From Pseudomonadota bacterium (lineage in GTDB: Bacteria > Bdellovibrionota > Bdellovibrionia > Bdellovibrionales > JACTMU01): a stretch of DNA of 43,067 bases. Both the position numbers and the translations under genes were made by a program. Location of the stretch: assembly GCA_014584465.1 (NCBI GenBank), contig JACTMU010000021.1, positions 73,743 through 116,809 of the forward strand, given 5' to 3'. Below the pieces are notes generated by a model. It saw nothing but the letters and a program-made list of their open reading frames with translations, ran no database searches and was not told the DNA's origin. Below are positions 26,855 through 35,445 of this stretch, in pieces (the first letter of the stretch is position 1; every line of letters begins with the position of its first letter).

Positions 26855-27031
26855 ATGAAGCTCATCGAAACAAAACCCTCAATCAAACCCAAAAAGAAAA
26901 AATCCCACAAAGATTACTCCTCATGGGATCCGCTTACTCAGGCAAAATATCTTTATGATCTCGGCGTTGCCACTGGCGAAAAAATCACGATGACTGAAGC
27001 CTACGAACTCGCCCGAAAAGCTATCGGTTAA
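26855..27031 (+). CDS. Small basic protein of unknown function, 58 aa
   Basis: The first gene after the tRNA. It starts MKLIETKPSIKPKKKKSHKD and continues with a helical stretch (WDPLTQAKYLYDLGVATGEK, then TMTEAYELARKAIG). The C-terminal half looks like a small helical domain that could bind DNA or a partner. The ribosome site is weak (CGGGA about 6 bases upstream). Its position next to the attachment site and facing away from the integrase fits a small island gene such as an excisionase-type accessory, but no family is recognised. Confidence 0.5.
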   Translation: MKLIETKPSIKPKKKKSHKDYSSWDPLTQAKYLYDLGVATGEKITMTEAYELARKAIG

Positions 27032-27037
27032 TAAGCC

Positions 27038-27325
27038 TTATTGAAGACCCACATTCGCAGGAAGCTCGTCAGTTCGGATTCCCAACCATATTGGCTCTTC
27101 ATCGTTATCAACATATTGTGCTGTTGATACAGGATCAAATACCTCGAACATAATTTGCTCTGCCCCGTCCTCATTGATCCACCTGAATTTTTCGACTAAC
27201 TTCACGTGGGCTTTCTCATCCCCCACCAAAATTCCCGACGTCTCAATTACCTTCCTGTGTTGACTGAATATTTTTGGTTGATCGTTATAAAGATGATTCG
27301 CTTTTTTCTTCTTTCTTTTCGCCAT
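27038..27325 (-). CDS. Hypothetical protein, 95 aa
   Basis: I start at the second methionine (27325), which has GAGAGG just upstream; the first possible ATG at 27337 lacks a site. A lysine-rich N-terminus (MAKRKKKKANHLYND) precedes an acidic, soluble body (ETSGILVGDEKAHVKLVEKFRWINEDGAEQIMFEVFD). It converges with the 58-aa gene and diverges from the 110-aa gene. No family recognised; it is typical of island cargo of unknown role. Confidence 0.55.
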   Translation of the reverse strand: MAKRKKKKANHLYNDQPKIFSQHRKVIETSGILVGDEKAHVKLVEKFRWINEDGAEQIMFEVFDPVSTAQYVDNDEEPIWLGIRTDELPANVGLQ

Positions 27326-27391
27326 GTAACCTCTCATGTTTATTTAGGGCGGAATTACCCTTTCCCATATTTATATCGAGTCCAACGTTAA

Positions 27392-27429
27392 TGACGGTGA
27401 TTGACGGAATAATACCTTGGTCCTATTAA
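27392..27429 (+). promoter_or_regulatory. TGACGG doublet overlapping a promoter
   Basis: TGACGG is repeated with a 4-base gap (27392-27397 and 27402-27407). The second copy belongs to a TTGACG -35 hexamer (27401-27406), which is exactly 17 bases from TATTAA (27424-27429), a good promoter for the plus-strand gene starting at 27461. The same doublet occurs at 29258-29273 upstream of another divergent pair, so it may be an operator of an island regulator. Confidence 0.55.
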
Positions 27430-27460
27430 GACTTGGGCCGGATAACCCGAAAAATCAAAA

Positions 27461-27793
27461 ATGAAATGCCAAAAACTGGGCGATGTCGGTTCATTGTATG
27501 AATGGCTGCAGGAATGGCTCTCCACTTCCGAAGAAAGAACCCTCGGCAACACACGTTATCCCCCTGTCAGTTTTTACTACAAAGACAAACGGTATTATCT
27601 GCAAGGAGACACCACCCGAAAAGCCGTTGAGACATTCATTAAACTCTACGAACTGTCACCTCAGGAAATATTCCTGATCGTCGGTCCCACATCCAATGGC
27701 AACGCCTGCCTTCGCTTGATCGGTCTAGAATCCGGCGGCGGATGGTACTGCTATCTAAGACCACCAGAAAAATTCCGATCCAAGGCTGCTTAA
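27461..27793 (+). CDS. Hypothetical island protein, 110 aa
   Basis: A soluble 110-residue protein (GSLYEWLQEWLSTSEERTL, then YPPVSFYYKDKRYYLQGDTTRKAVETFIKLYELSP, ending in GGGWYCYLRPPEKFR). It is aromatic-rich and may be a small alpha/beta fold; no motif is recognised. It has a promoter match at 27401-27429 but no obvious ribosome site. It converges with, and overlaps by four bases, the 99-aa gene on the other strand. Confidence 0.55.
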   Translation: MKCQKLGDVGSLYEWLQEWLSTSEERTLGNTRYPPVSFYYKDKRYYLQGDTTRKAVETFIKLYELSPQEIFLIVGPTSNGNACLRLIGLESGGGWYCYLRPPEKFRSKAA

Positions 27794-28089
27794 TTTTTTC
27801 TTCTTTTTAGGCATGGCACAGGAAATAGAATCGTACCTTCCCCCAAAGCCACACATTCAGTTAGTTGCAACAGCCAATTAAAATAGATGGTTGCTTCAGC
27901 AATAGTTGGGAAAGCAGACCAATGATAGACCTCTATGAAATCGATTAACGCACCTGCAACACGCGGTGAAAACCGATGAATAGTTACCGTAAATCTTTGC
28001 TTGGCTGACTCTAGCCATTCAATATCTTCGCAATCTGTTAAGACGATCTCGTAGTCCGCACTGATCTTTTGTTTCGTTATGACAGTCAT
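27790..28089 (-). CDS. Hypothetical protein coupled to integrase 1, 99 aa
   Basis: Its ATG overlaps the integrase stop by four bases (ATGA) and GAGGAG lies at good spacing, so it is probably co-translated with the integrase. The sequence (ISADYEIVLTDCEDIEWLESAKQRFTVTIHRF, then ALIDFIEVYHWSAFPTIAEATIYFNWLLQL) shows no known motif. Its place downstream of the recombinase fits an excision or recombination directionality helper, but it has no visible helix-turn-helix, so this is only an idea. Confidence 0.6.
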   Translation of the reverse strand: MTVITKQKISADYEIVLTDCEDIEWLESAKQRFTVTIHRFSPRVAGALIDFIEVYHWSAFPTIAEATIYFNWLLQLTECVALGEGTILFPVPCLKRRKN

Positions 28090-29189
28090 ATTTTTGCTCT
28101 CCTCACAATAGCATCTATGGCCTCAATGGATTCGTTCGTCAGTTCGAAGCCCACATAATATTGCTGACAAACCGAAAGCGTATTTCCCAAGGATTGGGCA
28201 ACCAGACTCATGGACACACCTTTATTCAACAAGTTGATTGCATAACAATGGCGTAAAGCATGAAAGGTGATTTGTTTTTCAGGTTGATTCGGAAATGCCA
28301 TACTACTGTATTTTTTCATGATTTTGCGAGAAGCCTCATCACGATCAATGGACGCCTTTTCATTTTCAGGAAGACTAACCCAATCATGAAATGCCTGAAG
28401 CCCTTGAGGACATAGATATGCAATTCGACTTTTTCTATTTTTTGTATGCCGTCTGCGGCCTTGACGATCCACTTGAGAAGTCACTTTCAACCTGTTACTC
28501 GCTATCAGACTATGGGATTCTAAAGAATATGCTTCGCCAATCCGAAGGCCGGAGTAATAGCAAAGTTTAACAAGAGCTCTTTCAGCTTTGTTATTTATAA
28601 AAACTAAAACTTTTTTAAAGTCTTCTTCATTCAGATAAGTGACTTTTTTGAATTCCTCGGGTTGCTTGCGCAATTTGATTCTGTCGCGCCCGATAAATTT
28701 CAAAATCTGAGTGAGCCGTCCGACCATCCGCCTCTGGGTGTTGCCCAAGAACTTACGATCAATCTGCTGTTGAATTTCATCACGGCTCGCAGAGTAAATC
28801 GATAGGGCACCAAGGCACTCGATGGCTCTTTTCAGTTCGCAACGAGCCGTCGCCTCGTTAATCAGGCCACGGAACGAATAGACCTGCTGCCAATATTCAT
28901 CGAGCACTTTATAATTCTCGCTATTGTGGACAACGATCCCGCGACGTTTGCGATCTTCTTTGTAAAAGTCTTTTACAATTTCTTTTACCTGAACACGACA
29001 GGCGTTAATATCTTGGAGCCCCGATTTAAGAGCTCGGTTGATCGCATCCAATCTGTCGTCTTTGATGGTTTCTGTGACTCGTTTGCCGTCAGGGGTTTTG
29101 ACGTCCTTGTATATCGTGAAAGAAACCCGACCATGGCCTGGGCCTTTCATGGAGTACCGAATTAAATTTTCCGTTCTTACCTGTTTCAT
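28086..29189 (-). CDS. Tyrosine recombinase/phage-type integrase (integrase 1)
   Basis: This is the likely integrase of the island, 367 residues. The N-terminal part includes an arm-binding-like region (about 1-50) and a SAM-like core-binding region (about 75-170). The catalytic part has the first arginine in YYSGLRIGEAYSLE, a beta-hairpin lysine region (KNRKSRIAYL), the box II motif FHALRHCYAINLL, and the nucleophile region LGNTLSVCQQYYVG. The usual LGH histidine is replaced by asparagine (LGN), seen in some active members. It is about 1.3 kb from the tRNA-Leu 3' end and points towards it, the common layout of tRNA-integrating elements. Confidence 0.88.
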   Translation of the reverse strand: MKQVRTENLIRYSMKGPGHGRVSFTIYKDVKTPDGKRVTETIKDDRLDAINRALKSGLQDINACRVQVKEIVKDFYKEDRKRRGIVVHNSENYKVLDEYWQQVYSFRGLINEATARCELKRAIECLGALSIYSASRDEIQQQIDRKFLGNTQRRMVGRLTQILKFIGRDRIKLRKQPEEFKKVTYLNEEDFKKVLVFINNKAERALVKLCYYSGLRIGEAYSLESHSLIASNRLKVTSQVDRQGRRRHTKNRKSRIAYLCPQGLQAFHDWVSLPENEKASIDRDEASRKIMKKYSSMAFPNQPEKQITFHALRHCYAINLLNKGVSMSLVAQSLGNTLSVCQQYYVGFELTNESIEAIDAIVRRAKI

Positions 29190-29257
29190 TTGCCGCCATT
29201 ATCCGGTCAGTCCCAAAGCGGACTTCCCAAACATCTTTATATTGCGGCAATCTTAAA

Positions 29258-29273
29258 TGACGGCAGTTGACGG
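29258..29273 (+). promoter_or_regulatory. Second TGACGG doublet, upstream of integrase 1
   Basis: TGACGG (29258-29263), four bases, TGACGG (29268-29273): the same spacing as at 27392-27407. The context is also similar (AATGACGG, then TTGACGG). It lies in the intergenic space between the integrase start and the divergent 177-aa gene. The 10-bp period places both copies on the same face of the helix, as expected for a dimeric or cooperative DNA-binding protein or an integrase arm-type site. Confidence 0.5.
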
Positions 29274-29300
29274 TAAATTCCACATGGCCGAACATAAACT

Positions 29301-29834
29301 ATGGCCAACGACGACCAGAACCCTAAAAAATCTGCCCCTAAACGCAAAGCAATTACTTCCCTTGATGAGCTGCCAGAATATCGTAATCAGCCCCAACAAA
29401 AATCTCCTGAAGTTCAGGCACTCGAAGATGCGCTAGGTGACCACAATCAACAGGTTAGAGATCTTGAAGATGCTTTGGATGGACGAACTCGCGGCCCTGT
29501 TCTTGGACCCGTATTTGATTTGCGCTCTACGAAGAAAAAGAAGGCAAAGTCTGTTGAAGGCAAAGAGCCGTGGCTCCGAGCTCACAAATTCCAGTTTGCC
29601 ATGTTGATTATCGGCCTTATCAGTCTAGGAATTGTCATCTACGTGAATTTCCTAAAACCAAGCAGCCCCACACCTCAATCTCCACCCCAAACCCAGCCAA
29701 CTGTGCCGCACATTGAGCCAGCCGATCCTTCACATCCTATCCCTAAAAAACCCGAAATCTGGAACAAGCCTGAGGATTGGCATAAGCGAAACGGCTCTCA
29801 AACCGACTCAAATCCATCCTCGAATGGAAAATAG
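29301..29834 (+). CDS. Single-pass membrane protein of unknown function, 177 aa
   Basis: A charged N-terminal cytoplasmic region with predicted coiled coil (EVQALEDALGDHNQQVRDLEDALD, about residues 34-60) is followed by one transmembrane helix (FAMLIIGLISLGIVIYVNF, about 100-118). A proline-rich tail follows (SSPTPQSPPQTQPTVPH, then KPEIWNKPEDW). No ribosome site is visible in front of the ATG, and a -35-like TTGACG lies only about 30 bases upstream, so the mRNA could be leaderless or nearly so. No family recognised. Confidence 0.58.
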   Translation: MANDDQNPKKSAPKRKAITSLDELPEYRNQPQQKSPEVQALEDALGDHNQQVRDLEDALDGRTRGPVLGPVFDLRSTKKKKAKSVEGKEPWLRAHKFQFAMLIIGLISLGIVIYVNFLKPSSPTPQSPPQTQPTVPHIEPADPSHPIPKKPEIWNKPEDWHKRNGSQTDSNPSSNGK

Positions 29835-30066
29835 CAAAAACAATTTAGCAATAATATCAGTCATTGAAGTATCTCCCGATACCATCCAATCGCTGCTTGT
29901 TGTTCTTGCCGAGGGAAAATCTCACTTTGAAGTATGGGTAGATAAACAAGAAGTGGATGGAATGAAAGAAGTGATCCCTTCAAAAAGTTTCCTGACCGAG
30001 GCTGAGGCAAAAATTTATTTTAAAATTCTAACCAAGCAACTCTCAGAAGGACATGATGCTGATTGA
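29824..30066 (+). CDS. Small hypothetical protein, 80 aa
   Basis: I start at the ATG 29824, which overlaps the end of the 177-aa gene by 11 bases. The longer open frame from 29713 lies mostly inside that gene. The protein (NNLAIISVIEVSPDTIQSLLVVLAEGKSHFEVWVDKQ, then SKSFLTEAEAKIYFKILTKQL) looks like a small alpha/beta fold of unknown role. It is convergent with the restriction operon's last gene. Confidence 0.5.
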   Translation: MENSKNNLAIISVIEVSPDTIQSLLVVLAEGKSHFEVWVDKQEVDGMKEVIPSKSFLTEAEAKIYFKILTKQLSEGHDAD

Positions 30067-30102
30067 TTATTTTGGTTCCCATAATGGCGATTTTGGGACC
30101 CA

Positions 30103-31029
30103 TCAAGGCTCAACTTTTAAATTAGAAAATTTGTCGCCAATATTTTTTAAAAACTGCTGGAGGCCTTGAGGGGTCATGAACAACACAATACCTTCGCCAA
30201 CACCCGAATTGTGCCACGCAAGATTATTTGCAGTTCTACCTAAGCCATTTTTAAGCTCTTCCCACTGTATACGCAAATCTGGAATTTGAGGCATTTCTAA
30301 GGCTACCATCTCAAGCTTTTCAAAGATTTCATCCTCAGACTTGGCAGCATCGACCTTAGCAACATCAATATTAGGGCGCAACATCAGCAAGGGGCTGTTT
30401 GTTACTACTACGGGGAAAAAGAAGTGAGCATTTCGTTTGTATGAACTATCGCTTTGAGCAACGCCACCAATTTGACTCTGCTCTGACTTAAAAAAGTAAG
30501 CCAACCCCTGACAAACTTGAAGAACTGCACTTGCGACAGAATCTCGCTCGCGGCTCTGCTCCTTAACTTTTCTTCCTCCAACAGCAATGGGAACCCCATC
30601 GAGTTGACTGAATTCCAAGAAATCCCTTCGACATATCTTTACTTCTTCTCGAAAACTGTCTTTAGTTAAAACAGGAATCAAACTTGGAAAGGAATACTTC
30701 TTCTCCCCAATGGTCGGAGTAAAAAGGAGTGATTCATCGATAGAAAATTTCGCATCGATAACCAAATTAAGTTCGATGCATTCTTCAACACCACGGCGCC
30801 AATTCGGATGAGGAATATTCTTTGAGTCCTTTTTCAAGCGGCAAAGGAAATCAACGGACCTGATGCTCATTTCTCGTTCTTCGTTTCTTGCTTCAAACTC
30901 TATATTCCGTTCAATCTTAACTGATGTGCCGAAGATGGATGAAATAATAGAAAAAACATCATTTTCAAACGGATATCCCGATTTTAGAGCCCATTCCTGG
31001 GCCTTTTTTAAATCTCTATTAGCCATCAT
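30103..31029 (-). CDS. Putative PD-(D/E)XK-like protein at the end of the restriction operon
   Basis: 308 residues, not a family I can name. The N-terminus fits a nuclease-like core: Glu22 in YPFENDVF (helix, then VKIERNIEFE), Asp60 in SIRSVDFLCRL, and Asp92-x-Lys94 in LNLVIDAKFS, the order and spacing of a PD-(D/E)XK site. The remainder (VCQGLAYFFKSEQSQ, then NAHFFFPVVVTNSPLLMLRP) is unfamiliar. Its ATG overlaps the stop of the metallopeptidase gene (ATGATGA), so it is the last gene of the hsd operon. Whether it cuts DNA or has lost activity cannot be told. It could be a restriction-linked effector or a regulatory protein. Confidence 0.6.
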   Translation of the reverse strand: MMANRDLKKAQEWALKSGYPFENDVFSIISSIFGTSVKIERNIEFEARNEEREMSIRSVDFLCRLKKDSKNIPHPNWRRGVEECIELNLVIDAKFSIDESLLFTPTIGEKKYSFPSLIPVLTKDSFREEVKICRRDFLEFSQLDGVPIAVGGRKVKEQSRERDSVASAVLQVCQGLAYFFKSEQSQIGGVAQSDSSYKRNAHFFFPVVVTNSPLLMLRPNIDVAKVDAAKSEDEIFEKLEMVALEMPQIPDLRIQWEELKNGLGRTANNLAWHNSGVGEGIVLFMTPQGLQQFLKNIGDKFSNLKVEP

Positions 31030-31742
31030 ATTGCCTTCAAATCTTTCTCGCGATCTCGCCAGTCGGGCATCATTAGCTCAACAAGTTTATAAAACTGCGG
31101 ACCATGGTTTGGATGAACTAGATGACAGAGCTCATGCAAAATAGCGTACTCAATAAGGTGTTCAGAAAATGCTATCAGATCAGGATTTAAAAAAATAACA
31201 CCTTCAGGAGTGCAACTGCCATACCTTGAGCCCATCTTTCTCAATCTAAATGGCGTCCACTCAACATTATACTTGTGAATCATTCCAAAGCATCGATCAT
31301 AGATAGGAGTAATGATCTCAAGTGCCTTTTGCCTCTTCCATCTTTCAAATGTTTTTCTCGCAGTCGTTTCATTAGATAAAATATCAGCCGTGACATTGAT
31401 AAACTTGCCACGAACAGAAACCGAGCTAAGAACGCCCTGTTCTACTATCACCAGATAATCACGCCCAAGAAATCGAAACGATGATCCACTTTTAAGACTA
31501 TCGGAATCTTGCGGCAATGGATTACTCTCAAAAAAATCAAGTTGCCGGAGAATCCATTTGCTCTTAGATGAAATCTTTTCTTTGATCTCACTCAGACTTT
31601 TTCCGCTGGGTACTTTTACAAAAATCTTTTGCTCTGGCGAAACCTTAATGTCCAGTCGATCACGATCTTGATAGGTGACGGCAACAGGAATGTATTTCTC
31701 CCGAAATAAAAATGATAACTGCTCATCCTTAAGAATAAACAT
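31026..31742 (-). CDS. M48/YgjP-type (DUF45) metallopeptidase
   Basis: A zinc metalloprotease of the YgjP/SprT-like group, 238 residues. The active site is HELCHLVHPNHGPQFYKLV (HExxH plus a third histidine), preceded by the family stretch WTPFRLRKMGSRYGSC and VIFLNPDLIAF. Such genes commonly accompany hsdR in type I restriction loci; what they cleave there is not established. Its ATG overlaps the hsdR stop (TAATG), and its stop overlaps the next gene. It probably acts in the cytoplasm. Confidence 0.88.
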   Translation of the reverse strand: MFILKDEQLSFLFREKYIPVAVTYQDRDRLDIKVSPEQKIFVKVPSGKSLSEIKEKISSKSKWILRQLDFFESNPLPQDSDSLKSGSSFRFLGRDYLVIVEQGVLSSVSVRGKFINVTADILSNETTARKTFERWKRQKALEIITPIYDRCFGMIHKYNVEWTPFRLRKMGSRYGSCTPEGVIFLNPDLIAFSEHLIEYAILHELCHLVHPNHGPQFYKLVELMMPDWRDREKDLKAI

Positions 31743-34700
31743 TACGCCAACCTCACTCTGGCAATACTCAAAACACCCTCAAGAACAATGTCGATCTCAT
31801 CATAATCTATAGCAACTCCCAAGTGAGTAGCATTATCCAAGAGATAATCCTCGACCTCATTTTTTATTGCATTTTGAACGTCAGCGTCCTTTGTCCAATC
31901 GACTTTTCTATGCGACTCAATAATCTTTTCGATTCTTAGTGCAGCTTCTCCAGCGACACCACGAATATCAATGTTATCCGACTGCTCTTTACCTTCGAAA
32001 ACCTTTTTTATGATCCCGTAATATGCAAGGGCGACACCCTTACCATTTAGAATATCTGGAATTTCGTCCCCTGATCGCGTCGAAATTTTTTGTTCAAGAT
32101 CATTTGCGGCATTAATAGCCTCAGCGTCACGTAAACGCTTCTCTCGAATTTGCTCAATTGTCTCAGCAAGAAGAACTGAGAATTTTTCATAGTATTCGGG
32201 GTCGTGGTCTTTCCACTTCTCACTTAAGTGTTTTTCAAGCCTTGTGAGTTTAGTTAAGGCTTTTGCCGTATCACTTTTGCCCTCAAGGTCTTTATTGAAG
32301 TCCTTACTGTACACATCGACTGGCGGAACAACAGTTGTTACTTCCGTGGCAAGTACGTGAGTATCTAAGATATGTTCAATTTGCGGTTCATACTCCGCAT
32401 AATCAATAGTTTCCGAAAACACTGTCTTGATGTACTTTCTAAGTTTACGAAAGAATACCAAATCAGACTTATACGTCTTTAATTGGTCGTCTGAGGTCTC
32501 AAGAAGAAATTTTGCCGATGCCAAGGCCGTTGCTAAAGATCGGGAATACAGGCTTAACTTCTTATAGAAATCCTCTCGAACCTCCTCATCACTAAGAACG
32601 TCGATATACGCGTTTAAATCGCCCTTCTCTTTAACATCAACAAACAGCCCCAAGAGGTCAGAGTGATATTGGGGAAGTAGCTCAAGCTCCTTATCAACGG
32701 TGAAAATGACATCTTTTAAGTCTTCTTCATCATAATCAGCCAGCACATCGTACAAATTAATAGCTTTTGAGAGTGTGCCAAGGTTCCCACGATAATCGAT
32801 AATCAAACCGTGATCTTTACCTTCCATTTTTCGATTCACACGTGCAATAGCTTGTAGCAAATTGTGTTCTTCATTCATTTGTTTATCTAGAAAAAGAACA
32901 GCGTTTCGTGGCACATCAAATCCCGTAAGCAAGCGATGTGCAACAATCAGTAACTCCGGCTCATCAGGGCCTTTAAACTTACTAATGATCGAATCGTCTC
33001 GTGTTTTTTCATTGCGATACTTGATCATCTCACGATCCCAGAATCCACGAACAATATTACTCGACTCCGTTTGATCCAGGGGATCTTCATGCCCTTCAAT
33101 TTCATTAGGGGGTGAAATTACGACCTCTGCACTAATAATTTTCAGCTCCTTAAAGAGCTCGTACATTCTTACGGCGGTCTTTCGCGAATCAACCGCAAGT
33201 TGGCCCTTAAAACCCGTACCCTTAAAATTACGTTCAAATGTGAGGCTAATATCGAGAGCGACTAAATAAAGTCTCTGTTCGGTTTTAGAAAGGTTGTCCG
33301 CCGTATTAAACTTCTTTTTGAGATCAGCTTTTTGTTTGTCTGTTAAACCTCGGCTGTGCACTTCAAAAAGTCTGTCAATAATATCCTTATTTAGATCCTG
33401 CTCAACAAGTCGTCCTTCATAAATAAGCGGCACAACGGCTTTGTCTCGAAGTGCATCACGGCCCGTATAGTGGTGAATTATCCGTTGATACTTCTTAAGT
33501 GTATTCTTCCTTTCGGACTTTGTAAGTGGGGTTCCAGTAAATGCTATAAAGCAAGCATTTGGAAATACCTTATCCACCATCGCAGCCAAAGACCCATATT
33601 GGGTTCTGTGGGCCTCATCAACCAAAATAAATACATCTTTTGATTTGTTACGGTATTCACTATCTTTACTGACTGTTTTGAATTTATTAATAACGGTCGT
33701 AATGATACTTGCCCTAGTATCGTTCAAGAGTCGTGCTAAGTGTTCACCAGTATCCGCCTGTTCCAATTTTGAATTACAGCTTTTAAATGTTCTGTATATT
33801 TGGTCGTCAAGATCCACGCGGTCAGTAAGTAAAATAATTTTTGGATTCGTTATATTTGGCTCAAGAGCGATGGCCTTTGCCAACATCACCATTGTAAGGG
33901 ACTTACCGCTACCTTGGTGATGCCATACAATACCTCCTGGCCTTTCAACAGTTGCAGCTGAATTTCGAATCTCATTCATTATATCTTTAACGGCAAAGTA
34001 TTGCTGAAATCGCGCGATCTTTCTTTCACCACCATCAAACAAGGTGAAATTCTTGATCAGATCCAAAGCTCTAGTTGGCTCGAATAACCCGCATATAGCT
34101 TCTTCTTGCGACTTAAAGTCGATTTTCTTTTCTTGAAGAGCTTTATATCTAGAAAATTCGCCTGAGAATAATTTTTTGGCGACATCATTTGCTAGCGGTT
34201 TGGCTAAAATGTTCTGGATATTGCTTTTAAATTTACTGTCTTCTTCAAGCCACGGAAACCAGAAGGGGCGTGATGTTCCGACGGTTGCGTACATTGCATC
34301 TTCTTTCGCAATCCCCAAAAGAATCTGCGAATAAAAGAAAAGCCTTGGTATGTGAGCTTCCTTTTGATTCCTAATAAGTTGAGAAATAGCATCTTCGATT
34401 GCATCTGGGTAAACAGCTTTACATTCAATAACTCCAAAGGGAATACCATTTACAAATGTAACAATGTCAGGACGCCTAGAGCCATCAGTATTAGACTTAT
34501 CAACACTGAATTCAGCTGTGACATGAAAAACGTTATTAGCTGGGTTTTCCCAATCAATAAATTTAAAATCAAAGCTTTCACGACGAGCGCCAACAAACTC
34601 AGGAAGACTTCGCCCAAGGGTTAATAGGTCATAAACTTTTTCATTCGTTAAAACTAGTCCCTCATATGTGATGTCCCTGAGGCTCTTGATTGCAGATTTG

Positions 34701-34933
34701 ATATTGGCTTCGCTGAAAGGCTTAGATTCGTTACCATCTTTGTATGAATTAATTTTTCTAACTTGATGGTCTAAAATTTTTGTAAGGATAACTTCGTTTT
34801 CATATCCATCTCGCGCCTCAAGTGCTTCCGACGGTGTAAGATATGAATATCCCATTTTTATAAGTGTCATTAGCGCAGGTATTTGTGAAATCGCAGACTC
34901 TGAGAGCTCAGGGCGTTTGTCTTCGTGTTTCAT
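31742..34933 (-). CDS. hsdR: Type I restriction enzyme, R subunit
   Basis: HsdR translocates and cuts unmodified DNA as part of the R2M2S complex. At 1063 residues it is full length. The nuclease site is Asp156 in RRPDIVTF with Glu170-Cys-Lys172 in VIECKAV. Helicase motifs follow: Walker A HHQGSGKSLTM (about 338-348), DEAHRTQYGS (439-448), FTGTPLTK, and a later QAIARVNR (motif VI). The sequence is intact. It lies downstream of the small membrane-protein gene with a four-base overlap and is followed at once by the metallopeptidase. Confidence 0.96.
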   Translation of the reverse strand: MKHEDKRPELSESAISQIPALMTLIKMGYSYLTPSEALEARDGYENEVILTKILDHQVRKINSYKDGNESKPFSEANIKSAIKSLRDITYEGLVLTNEKVYDLLTLGRSLPEFVGARRESFDFKFIDWENPANNVFHVTAEFSVDKSNTDGSRRPDIVTFVNGIPFGVIECKAVYPDAIEDAISQLIRNQKEAHIPRLFFYSQILLGIAKEDAMYATVGTSRPFWFPWLEEDSKFKSNIQNILAKPLANDVAKKLFSGEFSRYKALQEKKIDFKSQEEAICGLFEPTRALDLIKNFTLFDGGERKIARFQQYFAVKDIMNEIRNSAATVERPGGIVWHHQGSGKSLTMVMLAKAIALEPNITNPKIILLTDRVDLDDQIYRTFKSCNSKLEQADTGEHLARLLNDTRASIITTVINKFKTVSKDSEYRNKSKDVFILVDEAHRTQYGSLAAMVDKVFPNACFIAFTGTPLTKSERKNTLKKYQRIIHHYTGRDALRDKAVVPLIYEGRLVEQDLNKDIIDRLFEVHSRGLTDKQKADLKKKFNTADNLSKTEQRLYLVALDISLTFERNFKGTGFKGQLAVDSRKTAVRMYELFKELKIISAEVVISPPNEIEGHEDPLDQTESSNIVRGFWDREMIKYRNEKTRDDSIISKFKGPDEPELLIVAHRLLTGFDVPRNAVLFLDKQMNEEHNLLQAIARVNRKMEGKDHGLIIDYRGNLGTLSKAINLYDVLADYDEEDLKDVIFTVDKELELLPQYHSDLLGLFVDVKEKGDLNAYIDVLSDEEVREDFYKKLSLYSRSLATALASAKFLLETSDDQLKTYKSDLVFFRKLRKYIKTVFSETIDYAEYEPQIEHILDTHVLATEVTTVVPPVDVYSKDFNKDLEGKSDTAKALTKLTRLEKHLSEKWKDHDPEYYEKFSVLLAETIEQIREKRLRDAEAINAANDLEQKISTRSGDEIPDILNGKGVALAYYGIIKKVFEGKEQSDNIDIRGVAGEAALRIEKIIESHRKVDWTKDADVQNAIKNEVEDYLLDNATHLGVAIDYDEIDIVLEGVLSIARVRLA

Positions 34934-35445
34934 GGTTTTTGACCTTTACCCGTCAAAACGTACTTACCTCCTAGATAAGACGTATCAATTTCAAGAAATT
35001 CAAATGAGTTGTCGTAATACATAACTTCAAAGCGAAGCTGACCAGAGTTACATTCAGCCTCGACAAAACAGATCTGGTTCGGCACCAGAATTAAGTCAGT
35101 CATCTGATTTTTTATCTGCTGCCTCCCAATGAGGTGTTTTTCTTTTCCCTCAATGGTGTACGCAGATATGTGGGTGGACTGACTTGTTTTCTCTGGGCCA
35201 TAAAGTACTCGTAGAGTCCGAATAGGCATTGCAGAACCGCCGATATTGACCATGGTAAATGTTTGAATATGACCAAGATCAGAGCGAGGAATGCCATTGT
35301 ACCAGATATGAACAAGGGGCTTTTTAGCATCTTCCACTGACGCTTGTAGATTTAGGGTGTTTCTTGAGACTCGCCATATCGCATAGGCAGCCCACGCAGA
35401 AATCGCCGATGCTATAGCTGTAATCCAAGTTGATAAGTCGATCAT
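34930..35445 (-). CDS. Small membrane-anchored protein between hsdS and hsdR
   Basis: 171 residues, one N-terminal transmembrane helix (WITAIASAISAWAAYAIW, about residues 7-24) followed by a soluble beta-rich domain (PLVHIWYNGIP, QTFTMVNIGGSAMPIRTLRVLYG, FEVMYYDNSFEFLEIDTSYLGG). The gene overlaps both neighbours by four bases, so it is a built-in part of the hsd operon rather than a chance insertion. I do not know this family. A membrane anchor within a restriction operon is unusual; it could place restriction at the envelope or sense entry of DNA, but that is speculation. Confidence 0.68.
   Translation of the reverse strand: MIDLSTWITAIASAISAWAAYAIWRVSRNTLNLQASVEDAKKPLVHIWYNGIPRSDLGHIQTFTMVNIGGSAMPIRTLRVLYGPEKTSQSTHISAYTIEGKEKHLIGRQQIKNQMTDLILVPNQICFVEAECNSGQLRFEVMYYDNSFEFLEIDTSYLGGKYVLTGKGQKP

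Noticed and set aside
27038-30066. Toxin-antitoxin pairs among the small island genes
   Set aside because: None of the small proteins shows a RelE, HicA/B, VapBC, HipA or similar motif, and the strands and overlaps do not fit the usual layouts.
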